From NCBI RefSeq assembly GCF_024139115.2, contig NC_085141.1, forward strand, positions 368,861,925 to 368,925,924: a stretch of 64,000 nucleotides of DNA. The letters run 5' to 3'. The translations under genes were made by a program, and so were the position numbers. The notes below the pieces were generated by a model, which was given only the letters and a program-made list of their open reading frames with translations, was not told the origin of the DNA and ran no database searches. This DNA is from Armigeres subalbatus (lineage: Eukaryota; Arthropoda; Insecta; Diptera; Culicidae). Positions 35,562-46,965 of this stretch are shown one piece after another. Within the stretch, counting starts at the first letter, position 1; each line of letters opens with the position of its first letter.

Positions 35562-35639
35562 CTAATTAATAACTATTATATATACTGTGAAATATATTCC
35601 AACAACGTTTCTCAGGCAAGTACGATCTCAATACGACCA

Positions 35640-36515
35640 GTTCAACTCGCGTAAAAAATCTCGATTCCAGCCAAAACGCCGCAACGCTTCATCTAGCTGA
35701 AAATTGTTTCAACGTCATTGCTCGAAATGATGCGCAATTCTTGTGCGCCTACTACCAGAATGTCAGGGGCCTACGCACGAAAACGACAGATTTGGAACTA
35801 CGATTGTTGGCTTGTGATTACGACATAGTAGTTATAACCGAAAGGGGCCCTCCTTAGCCGTGCGGTAAGACGCGCGGCTACAAAGCAAGACCATGCTGAG
35901 GGTGGCTGGGTTCGATTCCCGGTGCCAGTCTAGGCAATTTTCGGATTGGAAATTGTCTCGACTTCCCTGGGCATAAAAGTATCATCGTGCCAGCCTCATG
36001 ATATACGAATGCAAAAATGGTAACCTGGCTTAGAAACCTCGCAGTTAATAACTGTGGAAGTGCTCAATGAACACTAAGCTGCGAGGCGGCTCTGTCCCAG
36101 TATGGGGATGTAATGTCAATAAGAAGAAGAAGAAGAAGAAGTTTTAACCGAAACGTGGCTACGGTCTGATATATGCAATTCAGAACTCTCGTCGGACTAC
36201 ACGATATTTCTTTGTGATCGTAGTGAGTCCACCAGCAACCTTTGTAGAGGTGGGGGTGTGCTAATTGCTGTGAAACATGAACTAAATTGTTTCGAGGTGA
36301 CCCTCGATGGCTGCATCGAACTCGAGCAAGTCGTATTGTGCGTGAAACTTCCAAATCGATCCGTATATATCTTTGGAATTTACCTGCGTCCAAAATCTGA
36401 TCCAGCGCTCTACTCCGCCCATTTCTCCGCCGTTCAACGAGTTTCAGACATGTCTTTGGACAACGATATCATTCTACTACTAGGGGACTACAATCTCCCT
36501 AAAATAAAATTAACG
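35640..36515 (+). pseudogene. Non-LTR ORF2 endonuclease (Jockey/CR1-like), split by a SINE
   Basis: The coding sequence reads CAYYQNVRGLRTK, then DYDIVVITE; after the SINE at 35,844-36,140 it resumes with LTETWL and runs through GGGVLIAV to LLLGDYNLPK. These are the N-terminal, ETWL and GDFN-type blocks of the AP-endonuclease domain. The frame is lost at about 36,515, where the Harbinger region begins. The reverse-transcriptase part of what is probably the same element reappears at 42,155. Jockey or CR1 assignment is by overall look. Confidence 0.75.
35844..36140 (+). mobile_element. Feilai-like SINE, complete with 13-bp target duplication
   Basis: Flanks GTTATAACCGAAA (35,831-35,843) and GTTTTAACCGAAA (36,141-36,153) form a 13-bp duplication with one mismatch. 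The element has a tRNA-like head (tagccgtgcggtaagacgcg; ggttcgattcccggtgcc), a body, and a tail of AAG/GAA triplets. It interrupts the endonuclease frame, so it is younger than that element. Confidence 0.95.
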
Positions 36516-36821
36516 TGTCCCCCAGCCAGCCATTGATTAAAATGATATAAGAAAATTCCGAATAATAAAATTATAATGAACCTATGCTACTACACGTCAC
36601 GCGTGCTTATTTTTGGATTGACAGGTCTGTTGCTCAATCGGAATGACACTGACATTACAGTTTACAGTTTGAATTCCTATTGGAACATTTTCTGTCTTCA
36701 TGTGAAGTGTCTTCAGTGTCAATGAGTGTTTGGTGTGTTTAAAAACGAAGCGATCAAAAGCGGTTGTTCAATTTTTTCGTAGGTAGTTGTGAATATCATT
36801 TTTTTTTTTCAAAAAGGGAAA

Positions 36822-38269
36822 ATGGAAATTGAATCGGAACAACTAATTACCCTTGTTTTCACCAGAAAACCTTTGTGGGATAAAACATCGAAGCTATATT
36901 GGAACAAGTTACTTGTTGATAAGCTATGGCGGCAAGTTTCTAATGAGTTGGAATCAGATGCAATCGGTAAATATTACATTTGACTATTTTAATGAAAAAA
37001 TAGTCTATTTTTTCCATAACATAACCATAACAGCGGACGAAGTTAAGAAAAAGTGGAAAAATCTACGAAATTCTTCCGGAACGGAGCTGAAGAAAATTCC
37101 AGAAGGACGATCCGAAGATGGTGCTCTTTTGAATTTCGAATCATACACCACATGGCCTTATTTCGAATCTACTTTGTTTCTTACAGATTAAATGACCTCT
37201 AGAAAATCAGGAGGTAATCTTCCACCCTGTCGCGGCGAAAATGAAGAAGATTGGAATGAAGCAGACCTCCAGCAACCAGAGGCGAGCCAGCCTGGGGCTG
37301 CAAGTCTCCTTAATAAAGATAAAAAAAAAAAAAAACCTCCAGCAAGCTGGTCAGTTGGTACCTACTGAAGATGGAGTCGAGGACAGGGATGCATACGAGG
37401 TTCAATCCATCGCACAGGCCAACGCTCAACCGATATTGCAATCAATTCGATCTGGAAAACGAACTACTGACCACGAAGATGAGAATAGGAATAAATACGA
37501 GGACCACGGACCAATACGAGGGGCCCTCCTTAGCCGTGCGGTAAGACGCGCGGCTATAAAGCAAGACCATGCTGAGGGTGGCTGGGTTCGATTCCCGGTG
37601 CCGGTCTAGGCAATTTCCGGATTGGAAATTGTCTCGACTTCCCTGGGCATAAAAGTATCATCGTGTTAGCCTCATGATATACGAATGCAAAAATGGTAAC
37701 TTGGCTTAGAAACCTCGCAGTTAATAACTGTGGAAGTGCTTAATGAACATTAAGCTGCGAGGCGGCTCTGTCCCAGTGTGGGTATGTAATGCCAATAAGA
37801 AGAAGAAGAAGAAGAAGAACGAGGACCGGAAGCTGAGACTGCTCGAAAAGAAGGTAGATAAACAAAGGAGGTAGATACTACAAAGGACGAAGATGAAGAC
37901 GAAGCATTCTTCAAAAGCATACTTCCACATGTAAAGAAACTGAGGCCGGAAGACAAGTTAGTGTTCCGGATGGAAATACAGAGCGTTGTTCAGAACCATG
38001 TGTATGGAAAACCTAAGAGGACACAAATCATGCAAAACTCCACGCCGTTGCACACAAATGTTGAAATAAGGACTCCACAGCCTTCATGCTCATACCAACG
38101 AACTCCAAGCCGACAGCAGACTCAAAGTGTTTCTATCGAGTACGATGACCAGGACGAAGATAATGGCAACACAATGACAACAACAGCTTACTCTCCTATG
38201 ATTACCGCCGAAAGGCAATATTACTCAGTGATAACATCGCCTATTTCCAGTGTAGAAACACAACAATAA
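36822..38269 (+). pseudogene. MADF-BESS protein gene of a PIF/Harbinger element
   Basis: Exon 1 (36,822-36,966, starting MEIESEQLITLVFTRKPLW) and exon 2 (from 37,034: ADEVKKKWKNLRNSS, ending TWPYFESTLFLTD) together make a MADF (Myb/SANT-like) domain; the 67-bp intron has GT/AG borders and preserves phase. Further on, at about 37,866-37,990, lies a BESS motif (DEAFFKSILPHVKKL, then LVFRMEIQSVVQNHVYG), followed by a Ser/Thr/Gln-rich tail ending near 38,269. The parts between contain a stop (37,189), an A run at 37,321, out-of-frame segments and a SINE insertion, so the gene is broken. Such DNA-binding proteins accompany Harbinger transposases and are needed for transposition in characterised elements. 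Confidence 0.75.
37522..37818 (+). mobile_element. Feilai-like SINE, complete
   Basis: It is inserted in the MADF-BESS gene with ACGAGG on both sides (37,516-37,521 and 37,819-37,824). Head, body and GAA-triplet tail are as in the copy at 35,844, and the two are very similar. Confidence 0.95.
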
Positions 38270-38328
38270 GGGTAATTTTGAACTGTAAACATTTATTTTT
38301 CCTTAAATACATAAATTCGAAGCTGACT

Positions 38329-39539
38329 TTATAGTGTATTTCTGGCCATGAATCTCTTGAAATAGTCGCGAATAAAACGTCCAGAATTTGTACTGATTTT
38401 GCTAGGAGGCGTTGACACATTGTCGGCTCTCCTCCCAATGTAATCGGCGGCCTCTTCCAGCTGTAAGCTGACTCCTTCATGGTCAATAATCACGTTGTGT
38501 AGGATACATATCGCTTTGACTATATCATCACCAAGTTTTGGTGATATCTCAATAGGTTTAAGTAGAATCCTCCATTTTGAGCTCATTATGCCGAACGCAC
38601 ATTCAACGCATTTTCTTGCTCTTGACAACCTTGAGTTGAAATACGCAAGTGAAGTAGTCAACTGGTTTCGTGGGTATGGACGGATCAAGTGTCGTACCAA
38701 TGGATATGCTTCGTCTCCAACAAAGACGTATGGCATTTTCATGGTTAGTTCGTTATCGGGTAGTAAAGCATCTGGTGGAACATTGAGTTTTCCTTTGATC
38801 AAAAGTTGATACATATCAGAAGAGCTGAACGTTCCAGCATCGCTCTGCTTACCGTATCCACCGATTTCCACCATCAAGAACTTACTGTTTGCGTCTGCGA
38901 CGGCTTGCAAAACGGTTGAATGGTACCCTTTATAATTGTACATTGAACCGGAACCAGGTGGGCATCTCATTCGGATGTGCTTGCCGTCAATCGCACCGAT
39001 ACAGTTCGGGAAATTCCACTTTTGCCAATATTCATCCGCCACTAATTTGAACATTTGCTCGGTTGGTGCTGGTGTAAATGGGCTGGAGGGTGTCCCATAA
39101 AACCTGACACGTTTCTGTAACTATCGCTGCAACCGTTGAGCGTCCCATACGAAACGAAAATCCGAGAGTAGTAAACGATGATCCAGTTGCTATAAATCTG
39201 CAAGAAATGTGATAAGTCTTTTAAAATAATTTGAAAATACAATATTTCTTACCTGATAGTGATAATCAACCGTTCACAGGGTAAAATCGGTTCTCTATTG
39301 CAGTTTGTCCAATTTTTCATCAGTTTCCTTTCAATCAAACTCAAAATCACATCGAAAGTGTCCATTCTAGTGAATGAACTTCTCCGGATATTCACGTAGG
39401 TCATCGTATAGCCTGTAAAACTCCCCATCGCGTTTCCCGTTACGATTTATTGAATGAATGGCAAACTCTCTTCTTGTTCCCATTAAAAAGTTAATTGTGC
39501 TTGATGAAGCGAAATATTCTTCATCTGACGAATCCATCT
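38329..39539 (-). pseudogene. PIF/Harbinger transposase (HARBI1-like, DDE_Tnp_4)
   Basis: Minus strand, converging on the MADF-BESS gene, as in two-gene Harbinger elements. The N-terminal part starts MDSSDEEYFASSS at 39,539 and includes RRSSFTRMDTFDVIL and ERLIITIR; a short intron (about 39,200-39,252) precedes FIATGSSFTTLGFSFRMGRS. The main catalytic frame is 39,054-38,329. Catalytic residues are visible: D in GAIDGKHI, D in VGDEAYPLV and E in KCVECAFGIM. Frameshifts near 39,090 and near the FTRM region (about 39,376) break the frame, so this copy looks inactive although the DDE triad is intact. The element's terminal repeats were not found. Confidence 0.85.
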
Positions 39540-39563
39540 CTAAACTTGTTTATTTGTTGCGTA

Positions 39564-39896
39564 CACGGAGAAAAAACAGTCCAGTTTCCAGTTTGAACCA
39601 AAACAAAATCACAGCACAAATTTGAAAACTTCGGAAAATTCCGAAGTGGTGGGTTACTGTACATTTTTAGTTTAGAACAACTATTTTTTTACTAATTAAT
39701 GATTTGAGTGTATTACTTCTACGTGAGGTTTTTTTTAGTTGTTTTGAATTTGTCGCATAAAAACTAAAATAATGGTTGTTTAAAACAAGAATTAGTTGAA
39801 ATGGACCATTTTTTAATTTGTTCCAACTAACATCCCAATTTAAATCAAAATATTTTATATGCAACTTGGTTAAATTTACCATATATTTTTTCCGTG
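39564..39896. mobile_element. TA-flanked MITE, ends CACGGAGAAAAAA
   Basis: The left end is CACGGAGAAAAAAC and the right end read inward is CACGGAAAAAATA, with TA at 39,562-39,563 and 39,897-39,898. The length is 333 bp. It lies just upstream of the Harbinger transposase start. Confidence 0.65.
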
Positions 39897-40166
39897 TACC
39901 AATCACATGTGTGACACTTTCAAAAACGCTTCCAGTATGTCGTACCTCCTTTGATCGCCGCTTCGCTTCTCTCCAGCCTCTTCGCTTCGCTTCGCTTCTC
40001 TCCTCTTCGCTCCCAGTATGTCATCAGCCTTACCATCAGTGGCGTTTTGACGACGATATCAACGGCTTGCTTCCCGTAAATGCATCTAGCGAGCAAGAAA
40101 TTTCTCTAGTCGAATCAATCTCTGCCAGCGGTCTGGTGCAAATCAACTACATTTCGAATTGTAATA

Positions 40167-40240
40167 CAGGCATACCTCGATAGTACGTACCCTCGATTGT
40201 ACGTACATTTTACCTCGATAGTACGTACACCGAAAAAAAT
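40167..40240 (+). repeat. Terminus resembling a pogo/Tigger-type element
   Basis: TA (40,165-40,166) is followed by CAGGCATACCTCGATAGTAC and then two more copies of cctcgat-gtacgtac. The opening CAGGCATACCTCG is the same as the published start of Tigger-type inverted repeats. No matching opposite end was seen, so this is a single end or a truncated element. Confidence 0.45.
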
Positions 40241-40679
40241 TTTTTTTCGTTCAATTCTCTGTACGATTTTACTTAAAGTTTGAATATATTTTAATCATAC
40301 TACATGCGTGGGGTCCTTCATATGCTACGTAATAATTTTACATCTGATTTAAACATCATTATTGTGATAACGAATTTAGTAGAAAAACTTTAAAAAAGCA
40401 GCGTGTCATAAATGTTTGACAGTCTTACGTAACACAAATTATACTATTATTTTGAACAATTTAAGGAACATCTGAAACAGCTGATTACATATTCAGTTTT
40501 TACAGTAAGTTTAGTTCCAATCTATGCACTTGTCGATGACAAAACAAAATTTGAAAAAAATAGCAGCGTTACCAAAATGAGGATAAATTTATTTGGTCGA
40601 ATAGTTATTTTTATTTTATTTATTTTGTTATTTTTTTCAGTTATTTATTTATTTGGTATAATTCCCAGTAGTTCATTGA

Positions 40680-41410
40680 AACATTCGTCAGTGGATTCCA
40701 CTAGAGATTCAATCAAGAGTTCCTTCTAAGATTCCTCTAAAATTTTCTTACAAACATTCCTCCGGAAGTTCCTCAGCAATTCATCCGGAAGCTCCTCCAG
40801 AAATTATTCCGGAAGTTCCACCAGGAATTCCTCTGGTAGTTCATCCAAAAATTTTACTAAGACTCATGGGAATGCGCTAGTCAATTTTTTCCACATTTTT
40901 TCCGTGGAAAATTCCTACGAACATCCATCTTAAATTATTGCCAAGTATTTCTCCGTTAATTATTTCAAATATATCCAAAATTTCCCCTTTTTTTCTTGGT
41001 GATTTTTTCAGCAATTTACTCAGAAATTCCCTTAGAAATATCTACGTCTCCTTTCCCAGAACTTCCACCAGAAAATCATTCTGATATTCCACCAAGACTT
41101 CTTCATTGATTACTTCTAGGTTTTTCCAGAAATTCCCTTTGAATTTCTTCAGTAGCTAACGTGCAAGCCCTTGATATCCAAGAACTCTTCTGGAGAAATT
41201 GTTCATTGATTTTTTTCTTCGGGAATTCTCCCGGAAATTTCTTGAGAAATTCGTCTGCAAATTAATATGTCTATTTCTCCAAATATTCTTCCTGAATTTT
41301 CATCAAAACTCTTTCGAGTACCTCCAAAAAAAACCTTTTAAATTCCTCTGGAACTTATTTAATGAATTCTCCCGGAAGATCCTACCGGAATTCTCAAGGT
41401 TGCTGCAGGT
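40680..41410. repeat. Degenerate periodic repeat of cctccagaaattcttccgg type
   Basis: Loose units of about 20-27 bp, the reverse-complement orientation of the repeat at 14,640-15,640. There are no real genes. Confidence 0.7.
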
Positions 41411-42154
41411 ACTCCGCCGTTTGGGGTCTAATGGCCATGTTGCCAAAGATATTTTCCCACGTCGCACTTTTAGGTCAGAGATCAGCTCCACGCTAGTTTC
41501 AGTTGTGAATAGATCGCCAACCAATGATTAAGATTTAAAGGCTTTATCGACAAACATTACATCAATTCGTCGAGTTAAATTGTTCGGTGTATGAAAGGTG
41601 TATGTACGGGCCTCCTATCAAAATGTTTGGAGTGGACATATAACCGTTTCGGACATATAGCCTTGGTGTACGAGAAAGGTAAAATCGATTCTAAAGACGA
41701 GGAAATTAAAATAACTTAGAAAAATCGTTTTTTACATATTCAAAATCAGTTTTCTTGTTATCTTTATACTCATCTTAGTGTTATGAATTCATATAACTAC
41801 GATTCATAAAAAAGGTTCCTCCAAACCAACGCGATGCGGCTGTTGCCATAGCCGACAGTTTGTCGCTTTGGTAAGGAAGCGTCAATGGAGCCAATAGAGT
41901 CGCAACGACACTGACAGCTCAGGGCAACCTTGAAGCGTTTCATTCCCATAAAATTTATAGGGGAAATCAATAAAATACGTTACGTAAAATGTAGTGATCT
42001 ATCAACCATCTCCAATCGTCGCGTTTTGTAGTAACATGCATAATTATATTATATTAGATGTCATCTTTAAAACGTCGCAAATATGCTTAGAGTACAGAGC
42101 TTTCTATCAACATTTTGGCTTCCAGGTAATTTTATAAACATTCTTCTACTCCTT
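41411..42154. other. Intron stretch, nothing recognised
   Basis: Single-copy sequence between the periodic repeat and the RT fragment, with no supported frame, RNA or repeat. Confidence 0.4.
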
Positions 42155-42650
42155 TAACGAGAACAGAAATGCACTCCGATCTTCCTATAACGAGCTTCTT
42201 GACTCCTGCTACCGTAGACACCCGGACAACTTGCAGTCAAATTTGAAGAACAACCCCTCTATGTTTTGGAAGTTTGTGAAATCTCAGAAGCCAAGTAACC
42301 AAATTCCGAAGACAGTGAATTACGGTAACGCTAATGCAACTACATCTAACGAGGCTGCGAACCTTTTTGCGGCATTCTTTCAAAGCGTATTCAATGCAAC
42401 ATCTCTGCCTCCAGCCCACGCAGCAGGCTTCCAGAATGTCCCAGTCGATGAAATACGTCTTCCAAAGGTGCAGGAGTGGACTGCTTAACGCCCTATCTCC
42501 TGAAAAGCTGTGCCGAATCTTTTGCGACTCCACTACTACTGCTTTTCAATCAATCGATAAAAGACAATAAGTTCCCGGAATTATGGAGAACTGCAAAAAT
42601 GATCCCTGTCCACAAATCAGGAAGTAGGCGCAATGTTGAAAACGACAATA
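42155..42650 (+). pseudogene. Non-LTR ORF2, linker and start of reverse transcriptase
   Basis: It encodes a segment beginning near NALRSSYNELLDSCYRR and including NNPSMFWKFVKSQK, NEAANLFAAFFQSVF and, after a frameshift near 42,480, FPELWRTAKMIPVHKSG. This is the region just before and at RT block 1 of Jockey/CR1-type elements. It continues in the same orientation as the endonuclease at 35,640-36,515 and is probably its other half, displaced by the Harbinger region and its neighbours. Sequence ends in the periodic repeat. Confidence 0.7.
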
Positions 42651-42659
42651 ACGGGAGAA

Positions 42660-43200
42660 TCTTTTGAATTTCGCCTCAAAAAAATGATGAACTTCCCCAG
42701 ATAATTCTTCAAGTTTTTCCAGAATATTCATTTGAAAACTATTTTCAGATGTTCCACGGGAACTACTATCAAGTTTCAAGAACTCTTTGGAATTAGCAAG
42801 AGGAGCTTTTTTGTATTTACCAAAGAAATTTGTTGGGGATTTACATGAGAATCTCTTCAGAGTTTTTACGGAAAGTTGTTCCAAATTTCTACAGGAAAAT
42901 ATTCGGAATATTCACGGAAAGTTCCTATTGAGTCTCTGTTGAGTATTCTTTGAAATTCACACACAAAAATTGTGACTAGTAAAAGAGATGCTTCAACGTT
43001 GAATTCCCCAATCTAGATCAATGTTTTTTGTTTTTTGTCCTTTATTGGAGTGATTTTTTTTTCGCAGGAAGAAGTTCATCATTAAACGTTTAAATAGGCA
43101 TAGCCAACTTAAAAACATCGGAAAAATTCTCGGAATTTTTGATGTTTGTTTTTGGATTTCTTGAGAAAATTCTTTCTATTTTCGATTAAAAATTCTTGGT
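42660..43200. repeat. Degenerate periodic repeat (tttccacggga/gaattt type)
   Basis: The same family as at 16,690-17,120, worn, with an A/T-rich stretch around 43,020-43,140. No gene. Confidence 0.55.
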
Positions 43201-44270
43201 AAGTTCCATTGACCGAAAGTGACAGACGGCCGAGCTGGTAATTTGGCCGAAAAAGCCGTTTGCCCTAACAGGTTGTCTGGCCGAAACGATCGTTCGCCAA
43301 AAAATGGTAAAAATTTTATTTGGTCCAACGAGGCCTCTCTATTTTTAAGTCGATATTGGACTTTAGGTCAAAAGACATCTAGCCAGGTACCATTTGATTT
43401 AGCAAAACGTTTCAGGGATACTGTTACTGTTATCAGATCAAAACTGGTTTGACCGAAAATGTAGTTTAGCCGAAAGCGATGTACAGCCAAAAGGAAAATT
43501 TGGACGGACTTTTAAAAAGCTGGTTACAAAAAAACAGGGCATTTGGCTGAAAATGCCGTTCAGGAGAAAAAGTCGTTCGATCGAATGTACATCATTTGAC
43601 CAAAAATGCCGTTTAGTAAAAAATGTCATTTGGCAGAAAGAGCCATTTGGTCCAAAAATGTCCTTTCTGCTTCCTTCTTCGAAAAGTGTCGTTTGGCTGA
43701 ATTGATCATTTAGCCAAAAAAGACGTTTAGCCGAATAGGTCATTTGACAGAAAATGCCGTTCGGCCAGAAGGGTTGTTTTGCAGAAAGGACATTTGCGGG
43801 CCAAATTACCATTCCTTCCAAACGGGATTTTCGGTCAAATGATCTATTCGGTTAAACATTTTTTTCGGCCAAATTACCAGTTTGGCCAAATGCATATTTC
43901 GGCTGTATGTTGTTTTCGGTCAAACTACATTTTTGGTCAAACCATTTAAACGGATAAACGTTCAATTCGGATCAATGAGATTGTGTATCGACTTAAAAAT
44001 AGAGAGGTTACGAAATTTCGTTCAACGGTCGTTTGACAAAAGGCCTTTTCAACGTAAATGTCATTAGGCCAAACGGATGGATATTTAGATTAAACTACCC
44101 ATTGAGTTATTGACATTTTGAACGATATTTTCGGACAAATGACCTATTTTGTCAAACGACCTTATCGGCCAAACGGCATTTTGGGCTGATTACCTATTGA
44201 AAAAGACTGATAAGGGAAAACGACTTTTTCGGCCAATCTACCAGTTCGGACATACGGCTTTCGACCAATG
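43200..44270. repeat. Degenerate repeat of ttcggccaaatg / catttggccaaa type
   Basis: About 1 kb of loose copies of a motif of about 20 bp in both orientations, as at 18,640-19,330. The 127-codon minus-strand frame (43,821-43,438), rich in Phe-Trp-Pro, comes from the period and is not a gene. Confidence 0.75.
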
Positions 44271-44302
44271 GAATTTCCTAAGAATTTGTTATGAACAATA
44301 CA

Positions 44303-44599
44303 CTGCGGTTCTACACATTATTGTCCCATGTTACCTTTGATGGAAAAATCCAAACTCAATTCAATTTTTTTCCACTGATTTCAAAATCGATTGGATCTTA
44401 AAATTTAACAAATATTTTTGGGATGTTATGAGCATAGGCAAGACTTTTCCAGGATATAAAACGAATTACGACTTATTCAAACGGTTTTCAGTCTCTATCA
44501 TCATCAAAAAGCAACTTCATTTTTTCGGTGGGACAAATTGACTTGAGTTAACGATTTTTCGTCAAAGGTAACATGGGAAAATTATGCGTAGAACGGCAG
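44303..44599. mobile_element. Inverted-repeat MITE, 297 bp, TACA duplication
   Basis: The ends CTGCGGTTCTACAC (left) and CTGCCGTTCTACGC (from the right) extend into inverted copies of cccatgttacctttg. TACA flanks both ends (44,299-44,302 and 44,600-44,603); only TA may be the true duplication. Confidence 0.7.
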
Positions 44600-44859
44600 T
44601 ACACTAGTCGTTCGATAATTGCTTGTTTTCGTTTCAATTAGCCAATGGCTTTCGCTAACTGCGACGCAAACAATTGTCAGACGTTGTCAAAATAGAAGTG
44701 CATCTAATTGTTCACCGCTATGCAGCTATCATCGACTTTAACATCTTTAAGCGCAGCTGTCCGATAAGTGCAAAACTGATGTAACTTTCGAAATGCAGTT
44801 AAAAGCATTGCAGTTAAATGACTTTCAGTTATCGAACGTCTGCTGTACAAAGAATTTCC

Positions 44860-45430
44860 CGTAGAAATCTAATAATTTCGAATAATTTTTCGTTGGAACA
44901 TTTTGAATAATCTTCCGCGGAAATTCTAAACAAGTTTCTGTTAAACTTACGGAGAATTTCTTCTGAACATTCCAGAGATTTTTTCTCGAAAACTCTTAAG
45001 AGTCTCCAGCGAATATTCTTAAGAACAAACTAGTCGTCTTTATTATTCTAGACTGAGAAAGCCAACGGTAAAACACTCATTCTACCAGCCGCACTTTTCT
45101 ACAATTATCAATTATCAATGTTTTGTGCAAATTTGAAAGAATACTCAACAGGAACTTTTCATAAATTTCCGAATTCTTTCCTGTATAACTTAAGAAGATT
45201 TTTTTGTGAAAATTCTGAAGTTTCTCATGTAAATTGCGACAAATTTTCTGCTAAAATTCCACACAATTTTATTGAGGAATTCAAAAAAGCTTCTCTTGGT
45301 AATTTCAAAGATTTCTCGAACCTTCAAACAATCCGTAAATATTTTCCACATTTTAGAAAAAAATATAGATTTTTTTTTTGAGAAGTTCATTAGATTTTTC
45401 ATGCGAAATTCAAAAGATTCTTCTTTTAAT
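44860..45430. repeat. Degenerate periodic repeat of gaatttc/aagaat type
   Basis: Loose A/T-rich units similar to 16,690-17,120. The open frames (87 and 70 codons on opposite strands) are repeat-derived. Confidence 0.55.
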
Positions 45431-45931
45431 TGAAATTTAATTTGAAATCACTCCCATAAACAAAATTATTTTGCAGTTACTTGGCTGTCAGACATTTCCC
45501 GCTCTTCGAATTTCTCTTTCCACGCTGCATGAGAGCGCACAAATGCGCTAGACTCTACATGACTTTACGATTGTTTACATACATTCATGCTACAATCAGC
45601 TGCTGAATCTCGTGAAATTTCGTAACGAGTGCTTTTTAGTTGCATTACCACAAATTTTCCACTCGAAATATAATGTGAGAATATTTGTTACAAAGAATAC
45701 AAAACTCAAACAAAGTTTATTTTTATTTTTTCCCAAAATAATAACAATACTTCTCAATATTAGATCAGAATCGAACATAACCACAATCTTCAATGTTTGG
45801 CTCCGGCACAATAGAAAATTTTGGCTTCAATGTGACAACCAAATCTATTCTATCCGCACCACCCAGGTTATTATGACTACTTTTTTTGTGTTTGTGTTTG
45901 GGACTATAACATAAATTGTGCTCAACAATAA

Positions 45932-46059
45932 TGCTGTCCAATGAGCAGCTCGAAGTTGTTCCCGTCCTGCTCTTTCTTTTTTGTCAACAAATGGGCATGA
46001 GAGGGCATGAGCAGGACAGGGAGAAACTTCGAGCTACTTCAAGCTCTCATTGGACAGCA
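45932..46059. mobile_element. Near-palindromic MITE, 128 bp
   Basis: TGCTGTCCAATGAG at the left pairs with CTCATTGGACAGCA at the right. Inner arms (agctcgaag; tcctgctc; gggcatgag) also pair, giving one long hairpin. No clear duplication was found. Confidence 0.75.
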
Positions 46060-46347
46060 CTAATATCTTGCACACTCAGCGAACTGGACTAGTGAAATTC
46101 ATAACTGGCGCCTTATGAATCTTCGACTGATTATCACACCGACAGTGCTTCTTATACGCAGTTACATTCTCGAAAATTCAAGCGTCGAAGACCCCGACGT
46201 TCATGGATCAAACCCAGTCTGCAGAACTTTTAAAATAAAAATCTCGTGTTGGCTTGAGAAATGGATTGCGAGTTATTTGACTATGCGTCCAATTTGGGAA
46301 TCTCGAGCTCATTCAGTAGCCACTAGATTGCAAAGGCCGACGGAGGT

Positions 46348-46420
46348 CCTTCGTAGCTTAGTTGGTTAAAGCACCAGTCTAGCGTACTGTAGGGTCATGG
46401 GTTCGAGTCCCATAGAAAGG
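46348..46420 (+). tRNA. tRNA-like 73-mer, probably a SINE head or tRNA pseudogene
   Basis: It folds as a cloverleaf by eye: D stem GCTT/AAGC, anticodon stem with four of five pairs and loop CTAGCGT (anticodon AGC, alanine), and a T arm ATGGG-TTCGAGT-CCCAT. The acceptor stem has only five of seven pairs. The downstream sequence (ttttccaaagcaatatcttc) resembles that after another tRNA-like B box at 49,845-49,860, so a second SINE family is more likely than a working tRNA gene. Confidence 0.4.
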
Positions 46421-46569
46421 AAAGTGATTACCTCCAATACATTTTCCAAAGCAATATCTTCCACATAACGTACATATTCACATATGAGTTTTCACAACAT
46501 TGTAAATTAATGTCCAAGTCGGGTGGTTTAATCCCCGGAACTAGGCAATTAACTTTGATTGAACTAAAT

Positions 46570-46965
46570 GACCTTTTAAAACACGTGCTTGCCCATAATA
46601 AAGAGGCCCGCACATAGGATACGTTTGGCACATTTCCCATAAGAAAACTGTCAAACGCAAAGCAAACGAATCCTATGTGCGGGACTGCGAAACAGTGAAC
46701 GCCTTTTAAAGCACGCATTTGCCCGAACTAATGCGCAAGATTAAATGACACCTTCTTTTAAAGCATCAGCTTCTGCGGAAGCATTTTCAAAACTAATGCT
46801 TCCTTCTTTTTAAGCACGCATCTGCCCGGAAAAATTGGGGGAGTAAATTACACTTTATTTTAAAGCACGCACTTGCCCGGAATAATACGAAAGAGTGAAA
46901 GCACGCATTTCCCCGGAATAAGGTGGAAGAGTAAATAACTTCCTTTAAAGCACGCATTTAAGGGG
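46570..46965. repeat. Minisatellite of about 40-50 bp units
   Basis: Six to seven units are built on ttttaaagcacgcatttgcc followed by cggaataa and a variable a/g-rich part. One unit is interrupted by the hairpin at 46,607-46,683. Confidence 0.75.
46607..46683. mobile_element. 77-bp hairpin element
   Basis: The ends CCCGCACATAGGATACGTTT and CCCGCACATAGGATTCGTTT (from the right) match at 19 of 20 bases. It sits inside a minisatellite unit. Confidence 0.75.

Noticed and set aside
43438..43821. 127-codon frame rich in Phe, Trp and Pro
   Set aside because: A by-product of the ttcggccaaatg periodic repeat.
46348..46420. Functional tRNA-Ala gene
   Set aside because: Two mismatches in the acceptor stem and similarity of the downstream sequence to another tRNA-like repeat make a SINE head or pseudogene more likely; kept only as a low-confidence entry.
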